Source of the DNA: Nemopilema nomurai
Taxonomy: Eukaryota > Cnidaria > Scyphozoa > Rhizostomeae > Rhizostomatidae
Direction of reading: 5' to 3'
NCBI GenBank assembly: GCA_003864495.1
Contig: ML133410.1
Coordinates: forward strand, 1,240,268 to 1,304,267
Length of the DNA: 64,000 bases
A program made the position numbers and the translations under genes. The notes beneath the pieces were generated by a model. That model was given only the letters and a program-made list of their open reading frames with translations. It made no database searches and was not told the DNA's origin. This document shows, in pieces, positions 63,708 through 64,000 of this stretch (within the stretch, counting starts at the first letter, position 1; each line of letters starts with the position of its first letter).

Positions 63708-64000
63708 CTGAAATCAATGAAATAATCAGTCAATACTTAGAAGTCCCATTATTCAGAACAGCAGCGGAAAACTCCTTTGTCGATCTCAATCACCCCCAAA
63801 AAAGAGGGTCGAAATGACAAGCAGAACGAGTGCCACGCGCAATGCACAACATCCTGGTACAACTATTCAGCACGAATCGAGAGGAAGGAACACATTAGAA
63901 TAAATATTGGAAAGTATGGAGAGCTGCCATATGAGAGGTGAGGGCAAAGAAATCAATAAAAGTAGAGAATGGAAGTGAGGCTTTGAATGATTATGAGGCA
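63708..64000. other. Window edge, intron or further 5' vasa sequence
   Basis: No exon could be linked with correct phase to the exon at 63671-63707, which needs one base from its predecessor. It is probably intron. Confidence 0.4.

Overview
The window looks like animal nuclear DNA, most probably from a cnidarian (anthozoan-like). It is AT-rich, genes are broken by many introns of about 0.1-2 kb, and splice sites are GT-AG with one GC-AG exception. The gene content is metazoan: a receptor tyrosine phosphatase, TTLL12, a vasa/DDX4 helicase and a Ras-like GTPase. The taxon is inferred from gene structure and similarity recalled from memory, not from a search. I built the exon models by hand from splice motifs, phase matching and protein similarity; each multi-exon model below adds up to one uninterrupted reading frame.

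Layout. (1) 1-2613: upstream DNA with a small fold-back repeat. (2) 2614-22031 (+): a receptor-type protein tyrosine phosphatase in 32 exons, about 1475 codons: leader, Ig, FN3 array, juxtamembrane region with a furin-like site, one membrane span and two PTP domains. A decayed LINE fragment lies in one D1 intron. (3) 23211-31399 (+): TTLL12, 16 exons, 651 codons. (4) 33624-37303 (+): a six-exon cysteine-rich protein of 262 residues that I do not recognise. (5) 37304-45834: mostly gene-poor DNA with hairpins, short duplications and one exon-like relic. (6) 45835-46542 (-): an intronless Ras-like GTPase with unusual residues at the positions of Ras G12 and Q61. (7) 47746-58409 (+): an unrecognised single-pass membrane protein with a long acidic, serine-rich cytoplasmic tail and two phase-compatible alternative last exons. 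(8) 59552-63707 (-): the C-terminal 552 residues of a vasa/DDX4 DEAD-box helicase whose N-terminal exons lie beyond the window edge.

Two near-identical 379-bp MITE-like elements in inverted orientation (44073-44451 and 47923-48301) bracket the GTPase gene and the first exon of the membrane-protein gene. Satellite-like arrays sit in introns of the phosphatase, the membrane-protein gene and vasa.

The genes do not form an operon or an evident pathway; this is ordinary eukaryotic linkage. The items most likely to be undescribed are the membrane protein with alternative tails (47746-58409), the cysteine-rich protein (33624-37303) and the atypical Ras-like GTPase.
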